Assembly (NCBI GenBank): GCA_028285445.1
Contig: JANQPQ010000011.1
Location: 1-64,000, forward strand
Origin: Cyclobacteriaceae bacterium
GTDB taxonomy: Bacteria > Bacteroidota > Bacteroidia > Cytophagales > Cyclobacteriaceae
DNA: 64,000 bases
Reading direction: 5' to 3'
Shown here: positions 8,953 through 15,341 of the stretch, piece after piece
Layout: each line of letters opens with the position of its first letter
How positions within the stretch are numbered: position 1 is the first letter of the stretch
The notes under the pieces: generated by a model
The model's input: the letters and a program-made list of their open reading frames with translations, nothing else
Told to the model about the DNA's origin: nothing
The model's database searches: none
Position numbers and translations under genes: made by a program

Positions 8953-9115
8953 CAGCTAAAAGGAAGTGCAAAACGGGTGCTTCCATTCGGAGAGCGGTTA
9001 AAGTCCGCAAGCAAGGTTCCGTTTGCCTTGTGATGTAATTGCAGAGCTCCGGATTGTATTTAGCGTACCGCCGCTGGTGGCTGCTGAAAAAAATAGGCAA
9101 TGGCTAGCGGCATTT

Positions 9116-9198
9116 GGGAGTGCGACAACGATGGTGAGTTGTGTCGGTCTGTAAAACCGATGTCTTTGGACTGATAGGTTCGAATCCTATCACTCCCA
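9116..9198 (+). tRNA. tRNA-Tyr(GTA)
   Basis: Acceptor GGGAGTG/CACTCCC is perfect. The anticodon stem is TCGGT/ACCGA with loop CTGTAAA (GTA), followed by the long variable arm expected for bacterial tRNA-Tyr (GTC...GGAC) and T arm ATAGG-TTCGAAT-CCTAT. The D stem is ACAAC/GTTGT. Position 8 is C rather than the nearly universal T, so this gene is atypical. Confidence 0.88.
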
Positions 9199-9205
9199 CT
9201 TTGAT

Positions 9206-9280
9206 GGGAATATAGCTCAATGGGAGAGCATCTCCCTGTTAAGGAGAAGGTTATTGGTTCGAGCCCAGTTGTTCCCGCCA
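9206..9280 (+). tRNA. tRNA-Asn(GTT) with encoded CCA
   Basis: Acceptor GGGAATA/TGTTCCC, D stem GCTC/GAGC, anticodon stem TCTCC/GGAGA, loop CTGTTAA (GTT), variable AGGTT and T loop TTCGAGC. The discriminator G is followed by CCA in the DNA; the next tRNA starts immediately afterwards with no spacer. A second, permuted tRNA-Asn occurs at 14866-14953. Confidence 0.9.
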
Positions 9281-9353
9281 CGACTTGTAGCTCAATGGTT
9301 AGAGCACCAGACTGATAAGCTGGAGGTTTCAGGTTCAAGCCCTGACGAGTCGA
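9281..9353 (+). tRNA. tRNA-Ile(GAT)
   Basis: Acceptor CGACTTG/CGAGTCG, D stem GCTC/GAGC, anticodon arm CCAGA-CTGATAA-GCTGG (GAT), variable AGGTT, T arm TCAGG-TTCAAGC-CCTGA. The base pair closing the anticodon loop is an A-G mismatch and the first pair is C-G, both unusual. The neighbouring CAT tRNA is closely similar and looks like a duplicate. Confidence 0.85.
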
Positions 9354-9360
9354 CATAGCA

Positions 9361-9433
9361 TGGCTTGTAGCTCAATTGGTAGAGCGCCAGTCCCATAAGC
9401 TGGAAGTTTCAGGTTCGAGCCCTGACAAGCCAA
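9361..9433 (+). tRNA. tRNA with CAT anticodon and C33 (Ile2 or Met-like)
   Basis: Acceptor TGGCTTG/CAAGCCA, D stem GCTC/GAGC, anticodon arm CCAGT-CCCATAA-GCTGG, T arm TCAGG-TTCGAGC-CCTGA. The anticodon is CAT, read as Met, or Ile if lysidine-modified. The similarity to the adjacent tRNA-Ile(GAT) favours Ile2. Position 33 is C instead of the near-invariant T, so normal decoding is doubtful. Confidence 0.75.
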
Positions 9434-9441
9434 CAAGTTGA

Positions 9442-9460
9442 GCAACCCTGACCGGGTTGC
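9442..9460 (+). repeat. Hairpin between the CAT tRNA and tRNA-Phe
   Basis: GCAACCC, TGACC loop, GGGTTGC: a perfect 7-bp stem in the spacer. There is no T tract, so it is more likely a processing signal or spacer structure than a terminator. Confidence 0.45.
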
Positions 9461-9464
9461 AACT

Positions 9465-9536
9465 GGATGAGTAACTCAGTAGGCAGAGTATCTCCGTGAA
9501 ATGGGGACAGCACTGGTTCGATCCCAGTCTCATCCA
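9465..9536 (+). tRNA. tRNA-Phe(GAA)
   Basis: Acceptor GGATGAG/CTCATCC, T8 A9, D stem ACTC/GAGT, anticodon arm TCTCC-GTGAAAT-GGGGA (GAA), a short 4-nt variable loop, T arm ACTGG-TTCGATC-CCAGT, discriminator A. Position 32 is G and position 38 is T, slightly unusual. It is the last recognisable tRNA of the rightward cluster. Confidence 0.87.
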
Positions 9537-9538
9537 CT

Positions 9539-9630
9539 AAAGGTATCCACGGTCTCCGTAAGGAGGTCACACGGGTGGGTGAAATAGTGATCCATCAAAC
9601 TGATGGAATCAGGGCAATGGATACCTTTTT
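9539..9630 (+). ncRNA. Long closed RNA structure ending the tRNA cluster (terminator-like)
   Basis: AAAGGTATCCA at 9539 pairs perfectly with TGGATACCTTT at 9618, an 11-bp stem followed by five T. Inside are a GTAA-capped hairpin (CTCC-GTAA-GGAG) and a second hairpin CCATC-AAACT-GATGG. It may be an elaborate terminator, or a tRNA relic: it has acceptor-, D- and anticodon-like arms but no T arm. Confidence 0.5.
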
Positions 9631-9746
9631 AAAATTGAAAGTGTTATGAAAAAGTTGAATCGTCTCTGTTGTATTTGGTTCGGTGGCCAACCCTAAGCGT
9701 TTGGCCGCAACAGAATTATTATGTCACAAATTCTAAGACTAAAAAG

Positions 9747-10334
9747 ATGAACATACTATACAACAACGATGAATATATATTGAAGGCCATCGAAAAAATG
9801 GGTTTATGGGAGTACGTAAAGGCGAAGAGAATCTTGGAAGAGCTTCTTACCGACGAGCCTGGTCATGGCTATGCTCATTATCTGATGTCTGTCATTTACT
9901 GGTACATGATGTCAGATGGTGAACGGGCTCTTTACCACGGTAGGCTTGCCTTAAAGTACTCACCAAACAACTCTGAGATACAGCGGTACTATGTCACCTT
10001 GCTTAACGATAACGGCCAGGAGACAAATGCCATTTCAAGAAACATGCAGATGTTGGAGTCGGCAGCTGCAGGCCTTGAATGGCTGTATTTCGAGATGGGC
10101 CGATCTTTTGAGCTTCAGCTAAAATTTGAAAAAGCCAAGCTCTACTACAAGAAGGCAATACTTTGTACAACTGATGGAAGTTTCATTAGTGAGTGTGAAA
10201 GGGCTCATCGACGTGTGAAGAAAAAGCAAAAGATGAGTCGCACAAAAACGAAGAAGAAAGCTGCCCCTGTAGTACAAGCCAAGCCAAAACCAAAGAAAAG
10301 CTGGCTGCAAAAGGCTTTCGGTTGGCTATTATAG
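9747..10334 (+). CDS. TPR protein with basic C-terminal tail
   Basis: The ATG at 9747 gives 195 residues; an upstream TTG in the same frame is less likely. Residues about 20-150 form TPR-like helices (AHYLMSVIYWYMMSDGERALYHGRLAL, quoted in part; AAGLEWLYFEMGRSFELQLKFEKAK). The last 45 residues are very Lys/Arg rich and end in a Trp/Leu patch (SWLQKAFGWLL). The tail suggests nucleic-acid or membrane contact. There is no signal peptide. It lies directly after the tRNA cluster, but a link to RNA biology is only a guess. An intrinsic terminator follows the stop. Confidence 0.65.
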   Translation: MNILYNNDEYILKAIEKMGLWEYVKAKRILEELLTDEPGHGYAHYLMSVIYWYMMSDGERALYHGRLALKYSPNNSEIQRYYVTLLNDNGQETNAISRNMQMLESAAAGLEWLYFEMGRSFELQLKFEKAKLYYKKAILCTTDGSFISECERAHRRVKKKQKMSRTKTKKKAAPVVQAKPKPKKSWLQKAFGWLL

Positions 10335-10338
10335 ATGA

Positions 10339-10366
10339 GGGCTACCAAAACTGGTAGCCCTTTCTT
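10339..10366 (+). terminator. Intrinsic terminator after the TPR gene
   Basis: GGGCTACCA, AAAC, TGGTAGCCC, then TTTCTT. A 9-bp stem starts four bases after the stop at 10334 and ends just before the AraC-type gene. Confidence 0.8.
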
Positions 10367-10367
10367 A

Positions 10368-11285
10368 ATGAAATTAACACCATTGAAAGCCTCTCAATAT
10401 TGGCCGGATAATGGATATATTAGCAAGGATAATATGATTCAGAGGTCGGTACATAAAATAAAAGATGAATTTGTTCTTGCCCGGCTCATTCGGAAACCTC
10501 CCTTTGAAGTGAACCCGGAATCATTGAATGGAGAGGCAAGAATTCTTTATGTTGTTAGAGGCAAATCCATACTGCGGACGGCAACAAGTACCATTAATGT
10601 TTCAGAGGGAGATTGCGTAATTGTCAGCTCCGGAAATATTGTAAACAATTGGGTTGAAAGTGAGGACACTGCCACAGCAGAAGTAATAGTCTTCAGGCTT
10701 TTTCCACAGTTGGTTGAGAGTATTAATAGCAGTCAATCAATATTTGCTCCCAATAGAAATATCGGAACGGCCCCTGCCCCTCCAGCACAAATAATAAGGC
10801 CCAACGCTGCTATTAAGAAGTACATAGATGGTCTTCAATTTTATTTTGACCGACCAGAGTTGCTTAAAGAGGAGTTGATAGCCATTAAGGTTAGCGAGTT
10901 CCTCTTTCTACTAATAACACTTGAAGGTGAAGTTGGTTTACATCCTATATTGAGAAGTATTTTCAACAAGGTTGAACATAAGTTCTCTGAGGTTATTGAT
11001 GCTCACATATTTGCCAATATTTCCTTAGATGAGCTGGCACACCTCGCTGGTTTAAGTCTTTCTTCATTCAATCGGAAATTCAGAAAAGTTTATAAAGAAA
11101 GCCCCAAGAAATATATCCTGACTAAAAGGCTGGAGAAAGCCAGAGATTTACTATCTCAATCCGAACTAAGAGTTTCCGAAATCGCTCTGGATTGTTGCTT
11201 TGATGATCCTGCAAATTTTTCCAAAGCTTTTTCGGCACAATTCGGATTACCGCCCTCCGCTTATCGAAAATCCATAATGGCATAG
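10368..11285 (+). CDS. AraC-family transcriptional regulator
   Basis: The start at 10368 (MKLTPLKASQYW) lies just after the terminator and gives 305 residues; an internal ATG at 10434 is possible. Residues about 30-130 are a cupin-like sensor (ARILYVVRGKSIL, NVSEGDCVIVSSGNIV). The C-terminal 100 residues hold the double helix-turn-helix: ISLDELAHLAGLSLSSFNRKF and VSEIALDCCFDDPANFSKAF (in part), ending FGLPPSAYRKS. It binds DNA and probably activates a nearby gene; the small membrane protein at 11399 is the natural candidate. The ligand is unknown. Confidence 0.85.
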   Translation: MKLTPLKASQYWPDNGYISKDNMIQRSVHKIKDEFVLARLIRKPPFEVNPESLNGEARILYVVRGKSILRTATSTINVSEGDCVIVSSGNIVNNWVESEDTATAEVIVFRLFPQLVESINSSQSIFAPNRNIGTAPAPPAQIIRPNAAIKKYIDGLQFYFDRPELLKEELIAIKVSEFLFLLITLEGEVGLHPILRSIFNKVEHKFSEVIDAHIFANISLDELAHLAGLSLSSFNRKFRKVYKESPKKYILTKRLEKARDLLSQSELRVSEIALDCCFDDPANFSKAFSAQFGLPPSAYRKSIMA

Positions 11286-11398
11286 AATGCCAAATTTTTG
11301 GCTGATTTTGCCAAGTCCTCTCCCTGCCCTTTCCAGAATTTTGCATTTAAGTTGTTCCAAAGGGGACACTAGTAAATCATAAACTAAAAATAATTTCT

Positions 11399-11791
11399 AT
11401 GATACGATTGGCTCAGGCTCTCTCCGTAGTATTCGTACTTGTTCTTGGATCTAGTGCATTGATTGCAATTTTTTCTCCCATGACGATAAATGAACCAAGT
11501 GGTTTTAATGCTACTACCGACTATGGCTTTACCAACTTGCGCACATTGGGAGCACCGACTTTAAGTTTGGCTGTTATTACAGCCATAGGGGCATTAAAAA
11601 CACGATGGCTATTTCTTCTTCCCGCTTCACTTTATTTCCTGTTCAATTGTTCGGCCAGAATAATTTCTGTTTTTATTGAAGGATATGAACCAATTATGTT
11701 GCGAGGGTTACTACTCACATTTACACTGTTCCTGCTGTCGCAAGTGGCTCTTCAGATTTTCCGCAGAGCGGAGGAGTCGGAGGTGAAATAA
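11399..11791 (+). CDS. Small four-helix membrane protein (DUF4345-like)
   Basis: A 130-residue protein with four hydrophobic segments (about 5-26, 48-66, 70-90, 98-118), a pattern like the DUF4345 family of small inner membrane proteins. No catalytic motif is seen. It follows the AraC-type regulator by 113 bp and is probably its target, as these pairs are common. Function unknown. Confidence 0.6.
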   Translation: MIRLAQALSVVFVLVLGSSALIAIFSPMTINEPSGFNATTDYGFTNLRTLGAPTLSLAVITAIGALKTRWLFLLPASLYFLFNCSARIISVFIEGYEPIMLRGLLLTFTLFLLSQVALQIFRRAEESEVK

Positions 11792-11904
11792 ATTCCTGCT
11801 AACCTGCTTACCAGGTCCAGTGTGGATTTGCAATAAGCAGTTGAATACTGCACTAGTTTCCACTCAAACTAGCAGATTCGCATTGGTTGATAGATATCAA
11901 TGAT

Positions 11905-11935
11905 AAAGGCTACCTGATTGGTAGCCTTTCTTTTT
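11905..11935. terminator. Bidirectional intrinsic terminator
   Basis: AAAGGCTACC, TGATT, GGTAGCCTTT followed by C and five T on the plus strand and by a short AT-rich run on the minus strand. It separates the converging 11399 gene and rtcB, and overlaps the rtcB stop. Confidence 0.75.
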
Positions 11936-13353
11936 AGTCTACTTCATGGAATTTCTCATCGCCACACATCCTTACAATCCTCGGTTGAAACTTGCCCACA
12001 ACTTCCACCAAATCTTCCTGTTGCGCCATCACTTCAAGGATGTTCTTATAAGCACCTGGTGCTTCGTCCAGACCAGAACCAATCACCTCAACTCCCGCGT
12101 TTCGGATTTGCTTTCTTACTTCCTTCGCATCGAGCGTGTTCTTAGCCTGTGTTCTGGACATAGCTCTACCCGCACCATGAGACGCGGAATTCACTGAAGC
12201 AACTTCTCCCTTTCCTCTCACAATGAATCCAGGATCAGTCATTGATCCCGGTATAATTCCTAGCACGCCTTCTCCAGCTGGAGTTGCTCCTTTCCTGTGT
12301 ACAATGATCTCTTCACCATTCTCATCCTTCTCCTTCCAGGCGAAGTTGTGATGATTCTCTATCATCGCTACTGGATTTGTTCTAAGCCCAATGGCCATAC
12401 GGTCATGAATTTGATGATGACACGCTGAGGCATAGTCGCCAGCCAGGTTCATGGCAAGCCAATATTCCTGCCCCAGGTCGGAATTCAGATCCAGCCAGGC
12501 CAAGTGTTTGGCCTCACCAGGCAGTCTGGTTACGTCCATGGCCATTTTCGTGTAATGGCGGGCTATGTTAGCGCCCAGCCCACGCGATCCGGAGTGAGAA
12601 AGTACCGCAAGGTATTTCCCTATTGGTAAGTCAAATTCGTTTTCTTCATCAAGAATTTCTGTAACTCCGAATTCTACGAAATGATTACCGCCTCCTGAGG
12701 TACCAATTTGCTGGTAGGCTCTGTCTTTGAGCTCACCAACCACTTTGATTTCATTAAAGACATTGCTTTCCAACACTTCATGGTCTTTAGGCTTCTTAAA
12801 TGTTGCCCTACCGAATTGGGTGTTAGTAACAAGCATCTTGCGCAGATCTTCTGATCTTTCATCAATAATAGTAGATGGGATGTCATAAAGAGACATGCAC
12901 ATGCGACAGCCAATGTCCACGCCTACACCGTAGGGGATTACAGCGTTTTCAGTTGCTAATACGCCTCCAATGGGGAGGCCGTAACCCTGGTGTGCATCTG
13001 GCATCAGTGCGCCATACTTAGTCACCGGAAGTTTCATAGCAATCTCCATTTGATTGATGGCACCGATTTCAATGCCTTCGGCGCCATAGACCTTATAATC
13101 GAGGCGTTTTTCTCGTAAGTCTAAAGTCTTGTTGTATTCGGTTTGAACCAAAAGGTTGTGAACAATGGCTCCCAACGTTTCATGGTCTTTGTAAAGGGCT
13201 GGCTCCGCAATTACGCGAGCCATCAACTCCAATTTGTGCTTTTTGGATTTACCCTTATAATGGACCTCAAGTACTTTTATAGCTGCGCCTATTGCGCCCT
13301 TCGGGGAAACCGATCTTTCTTAATTCCTTTCCAGTAATTTTAGAAGTTGCCAT
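11934..13353 (-). CDS. rtcB: RtcB RNA ligase with apparent 5' frameshift
   Basis: RtcB joins RNA ends carrying 3'-phosphate or 2',3'-cyclic phosphate to 5'-hydroxyl ends using GTP and Mn2+, healing tRNAs cut by nucleases. The downstream frame (432 codons) carries the family signatures: PDAHQGYGLPIGGV, GVDIGCRM, HSGSRGLG, ENHHNF and NSASHGAGR, the last with the guanylated His. The family N-terminus is found in another frame: an ATG at 13353 gives MATSKITGKELRKIGFPEG, then shifts near 13295-13299 at GGGCGCAATAGG. Restoring the frame gives AIGAAIKVLEVHYKGKSKK, joined in frame to the rest, so about 473 residues are expected. Either two bases are missing in a GCGC tract, or the ORF is truly shifted. 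The gene follows slipin and has its own operator-like site upstream. Confidence 0.93.
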
Positions 13354-13384
13354 AATCTTATTGCTTTGATTCAAATCAAAAGCA

Positions 13385-13421
13385 CTACTACGCAGTCTTT
13401 TTGCGTAGTAGAATTATTATC
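13385..13421. promoter_or_regulatory. Operator-like site upstream of rtcB
   Basis: A perfect 10-bp inverted repeat (CTACTACGCA, 7-nt spacer, TGCGTAGTAG) at 13385-13411, 31 bp before the rtcB start. Bases 13391-13421 match 15688-15718 beside the WYL gene at 27 of 31 positions in the same orientation. This makes it the likely WYL binding site controlling rtcB. Confidence 0.65.
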
Positions 13422-13431
13422 AAAAAATAAT

Positions 13432-13463
13432 AAAAAAAGGCTGCAAAATGTCTCTTGCAGCCC
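13432..13463 (-). terminator. Intrinsic terminator after slipin
   Basis: On the minus strand GGCTGCAAGAGACATTTTGCAGCC is followed by seven T. It lies directly after the slipin stop, so rtcB would rely mainly on its own promoter at the operator-like site. Confidence 0.8.
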
Positions 13464-13467
13464 GATT

Positions 13468-14571
13468 CTACCCCTTTTCAGGAGTAAAGATCTGTTTGAG
13501 TTGGTCAACAACCTGACCACCTCCAGACAACGAAATGCTGTTAATTTTATCAGCAATTTTCTCCACATATTCCATCTCCTTCAACTTAAACAACATGGCG
13601 TTATCTTCCATTAGCTTAGCGGTGTTCAGCAAACTCCTGGTTGAGGCAGTTTCCTCCCTCCTGGTGATCACATTGGCTTGCGCCTGTTTCTGTGCCACCA
13701 ATACCTGGTTCATGATATCTTTTACCTCACCAGGCAAAATGATATCTCTGACACCACCATCTTTTACCTTCACACCAAGGTCTTGAGCTTTGCTCTCAAG
13801 GGCAGTAAGCACATACTCTGCTACTGACTCTTTCCTTTCAAGCAGCTCATCCAAAGTGTAAGTACCGATAAACTCTCTCAGTGCCAACTGAGTTGATACA
13901 TACAATTGCCTTTCATAGTCTTTGTTGTCGACCAAGGCTTTTTCAACATCAGTTACCTGGTACTGGAGGTCAAAGTTCACCCTCAAAGCAGCTTTATCCC
14001 TGGTAAGAATTTCCTGACCGGAAATCTCCATTTGTTGCTGCCTCAGATCTACTTTGTATACAGTTACCTCCTGGGCATTTTTCCAGAAGTAGTATTCCCC
14101 TGGCTCCAGGAGCCTATCAAACTTGTTATCTACATACAATAGTCCTTTCTCAAAGGAATTGATTTTGCAGACTCTCAGGTAAGGCACTAGTTCAGGCCTT
14201 TTCACTGACACGAGATCAACGTCTTCGGTAACATCAATTTTGCGTAGGTCAACGCCCACAAATTGATATTCAACAACTCCTTTCCAATAGGCATACCTAC
14301 CGGGGGTGAGGACTTTGACGAAGTTACCGTTCTCATATTGCAGGTAGATCTCGTTGTCTTTGACATCGACTACATGCAACATAGACGCCAGCTTCTCATC
14401 TCTCAAGAGAATGTTCAACTCCTTTTCAGGATTGAATGGCTGAGCCATATCATACTGAATAACTCTCTCAAAAGGGCTGATCCAATACACGCCTTCTGAG
14501 ATTACGCGCTGGTAGTTTCCAAACCTGAAAACCAAACCAACTTTTCCGGTGTTAATTCTAACCCTTTTCAT
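13468..14571 (-). CDS. Slipin-family SPFH/band-7 protein
   Basis: A 367-residue protein with an SPFH (band 7) domain in about residues 170-330: VYKVDLRQQQMEISGQEILT, ALRVNFDLQYQVTDVEKALV and TYTLDELLERKESV, then a helical, coiled-coil-like C-terminal region (QKQAQANVITRREETASTRS). The N-terminal half has two short repeated segments (ISEGVYWISPFERV, LTPGRYAYWKGVV, LEPGEYYFWKNAQEV). Unlike typical slipins there is no N-terminal transmembrane helix, so it may be cytosolic or peripherally bound. It forms oligomeric scaffolds in related proteins. Its place beside rtcB and tRNA genes suggests a role in the repair unit. A small ORF ends 2 bp before its start. Confidence 0.88.
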   Translation of the reverse strand: MKRVRINTGKVGLVFRFGNYQRVISEGVYWISPFERVIQYDMAQPFNPEKELNILLRDEKLASMLHVVDVKDNEIYLQYENGNFVKVLTPGRYAYWKGVVEYQFVGVDLRKIDVTEDVDLVSVKRPELVPYLRVCKINSFEKGLLYVDNKFDRLLEPGEYYFWKNAQEVTVYKVDLRQQQMEISGQEILTRDKAALRVNFDLQYQVTDVEKALVDNKDYERQLYVSTQLALREFIGTYTLDELLERKESVAEYVLTALESKAQDLGVKVKDGGVRDIILPGEVKDIMNQVLVAQKQAQANVITRREETASTRSLLNTAKLMEDNAMLFKLKEMEYVEKIADKINSISLSGGGQVVDQLKQIFTPEKG

Positions 14572-14573
14572 AG

Positions 14574-14771
14574 TTATATATATTTAGTTATTAAGAATTC
14601 AAACAAAAAGTAGCGAAGGTAGTCATCCCCGAAATGCGGAACTTTCCTTAAGCTAAAGTGGATATCACCAGTTCCCTCAATCACCATTACAGGCCTACAA
14701 CTTACGCCTGCCACCTGAGAGAGAGAAGTACTGAAATCGGCTTGAGCGGTATCCCGAAAGCTGCGAAGCAT
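14574..14771 (-). CDS. Small ORF translationally close to slipin
   Basis: Sixty-five codons from the ATG at 14771 to a stop two bases before the slipin ATG, with ordinary amino-acid composition (for example SLSQVAGVSCRPVMVIEG, VPHFGDDYLRYFLFEFL). The same frame continues upstream to a TGA and beyond it has more protein-like codons (VAEGQSAAAL). It could be a small protein coupled to slipin or the relic of a longer gene. No family is recognised. Confidence 0.35.
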   Translation of the reverse strand: MLRSFRDTAQADFSTSLSQVAGVSCRPVMVIEGTGDIHFSLRKVPHFGDDYLRYFLFEFLITKYI

Positions 14772-14826
14772 TCCGGGGATTGCTTTGACTCAAAGAGCCG
14801 CCGCCGACTGACCTTCAGCTACTTTT

Positions 14827-14854
14827 AAAAGGGGGCATTTTTTACAAGATGCCC
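14827..14854 (-). terminator. Hairpin after the tRNA-like array
   Basis: On the minus strand GGGCAT, a 10-nt loop, ATGCCC, then CC and TTTT. It could end the array transcript before the slipin unit. The two C between stem and T tract make it weaker than a standard terminator. Confidence 0.4.
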
Positions 14855-14865
14855 AACTTAGCATT

Positions 14866-14953
14866 ATGGATTAACAGTCCATTGTTCTACCATTGAACTA
14901 CATTACCAGCCCGTTTGGGAGTAATGACGGGAGTCGAACCCGCTTCCTATGGA
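14866..14953 (-). tRNA. Permuted tRNA-Asn(GTT): 3' half precedes 5' half
   Basis: Reading on the minus strand, the 3' half comes first: anticodon strand TCCAT (14953-14949), variable AGGAA, T arm GCGGG-TTCGACT-CCCGT, acceptor strand CATTACT, C and CCA. After an 8-nt linker AACGGGCT comes the 5' half: GGTAATG, TA, D arm GTTC-AATGGTA-GAAC, A, and anticodon arm ATGGA-CTGTTAA-TCCAT (14866). GGTAATG pairs with CATTACT (7 bp, one G-T) and ATGGA with TCCAT (5 bp). Put in normal order, this is a complete tRNA-Asn(GUU) with every conserved position in place. TCCATA occurs at both outer ends. It is either a genuinely permuted gene or the remains of a tandem duplication. See the findings. Confidence 0.75.
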
Positions 14954-14954
14954 A

Positions 14955-15022
14955 TCGATGCTCTTACCTAACTGAGCTACCTTCCTTACGGAAGAGAGGG
15001 AGTCGAACCCTCGACCTTCGAG
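14955..15022 (-). ncRNA. Second permuted tRNA-like unit with GTAA-capped acceptor stem
   Basis: On the minus strand: CTCGA, AGGTC, T arm GAGGG-TTCGACT-CCCTC, then TCTTCC-GTAA-GGAAGG, TA, D stem GCTC/GAGC, A, TCGA. The two acceptor strands close on a GNRA tetraloop (GTAA) in a 6-bp stem with one T-G pair, and TCGA pairs with TCGA as an anticodon stem. No clear anticodon loop exists and no CCA end could form, so it is a tRNA-like structure rather than a working tRNA. It lies directly before the permuted tRNA-Asn. Confidence 0.6.
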
Positions 15023-15098
15023 GAACGGAAAAAACGAGACGCAAAAGCAGCATATTGGTCCCCATTCGGGTCAATACTATGGAGCCATACAGAAACTC

Positions 15099-15196
15099 TC
15101 ATGAGCCTTCACTATCTGCCAATGTCAGATCCGTATCTTTATCTCCTTCCGGAGAAATATCTTCAAGCACAATAACTTGTACTTCTTGCAGCCGGT
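15099..15196 (-). pseudogene. Protein-like fragment in the array spacer
   Basis: After the tRNA-Gln 3' end an open frame reads LQEVQVIVLEDISPEG and continues with DKDTDLTLADSEGS before a TGA at 15101-15099. It has no start and overlaps the tRNA. It looks like the C-terminal scrap of a lost gene, but such a short frame may be chance. Confidence 0.25.
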
Positions 15197-15259
15197 GAAG
15201 GAGTTGAACCTTCGCCTCCAGAACCAAAATCTGGCATCCTACCGTTAGACCAACCGGCA
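15189..15259 (-). tRNA. tRNA-Gln(TTG)
   Basis: Minus strand: acceptor TGCCGGT/ACCGGCT (6 bp plus a T-T end), D stem GTCT/GGAT, anticodon arm CCAGA-TTTTGGT-TCTGG (TTG) and T arm GAAGG-TTCAACT-CCTTC. It has the U1-type weak first pair usual for tRNA-Gln. It appears intact and in normal order, three bases downstream of tRNA-Glu. Confidence 0.9.
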
Positions 15260-15262
15260 CTG

Positions 15263-15334
15263 TAGCCGGGGAGGGAATCGAACCCTCATCTTCAGGCTGA
15301 AAACCTGATGTCCTGGCCGTTAGACGACCCGGCC
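15263..15334 (-). tRNA. tRNA-Glu(TTC)
   Basis: Minus strand: acceptor GGCCGGG/CCCGGCT, D stem GTCT/GGAC, anticodon arm TCAGG-TTTTCAG-CCTGA (TTC), T arm GAGGG-TTCGATT-CCCTC, discriminator A. It is intact and in normal order. Confidence 0.92.
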
Positions 15335-15341
15335 TTATTTG

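Noticed and set aside
8721-9356. Frames across the rightward tRNA cluster, with phrases such as PGSNPGG or TRQGLNLKPPAYQSGAL
   Set aside because: These are translations of tRNA T arms and anticodon arms, a well-known artefact.
9442-9460. The GCAACCC/GGGTTGC hairpin as a terminator
   Set aside because: No T tract follows, and tRNA-Phe begins only four bases later.
13385-13411. The CTACTACGCA inverted repeat as a slipin or rtcB terminator
   Set aside because: No T tract follows it on either strand, a better slipin terminator lies at 13432-13463, and a matching site stands before the WYL gene.
14893-15198. A 101-codon rightward frame in the tRNA-like array
   Set aside because: It is antisense to the tRNA elements and contains T-arm translations (GSRTLDLRG); no start signal or family.
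15099-15260. Permuted pairing of tRNA-Glu 3' strand with tRNA-Gln 5' strand
   Set aside because: Only five of seven pairs form, while each gene pairs well with itself and has an intact anticodon arm.
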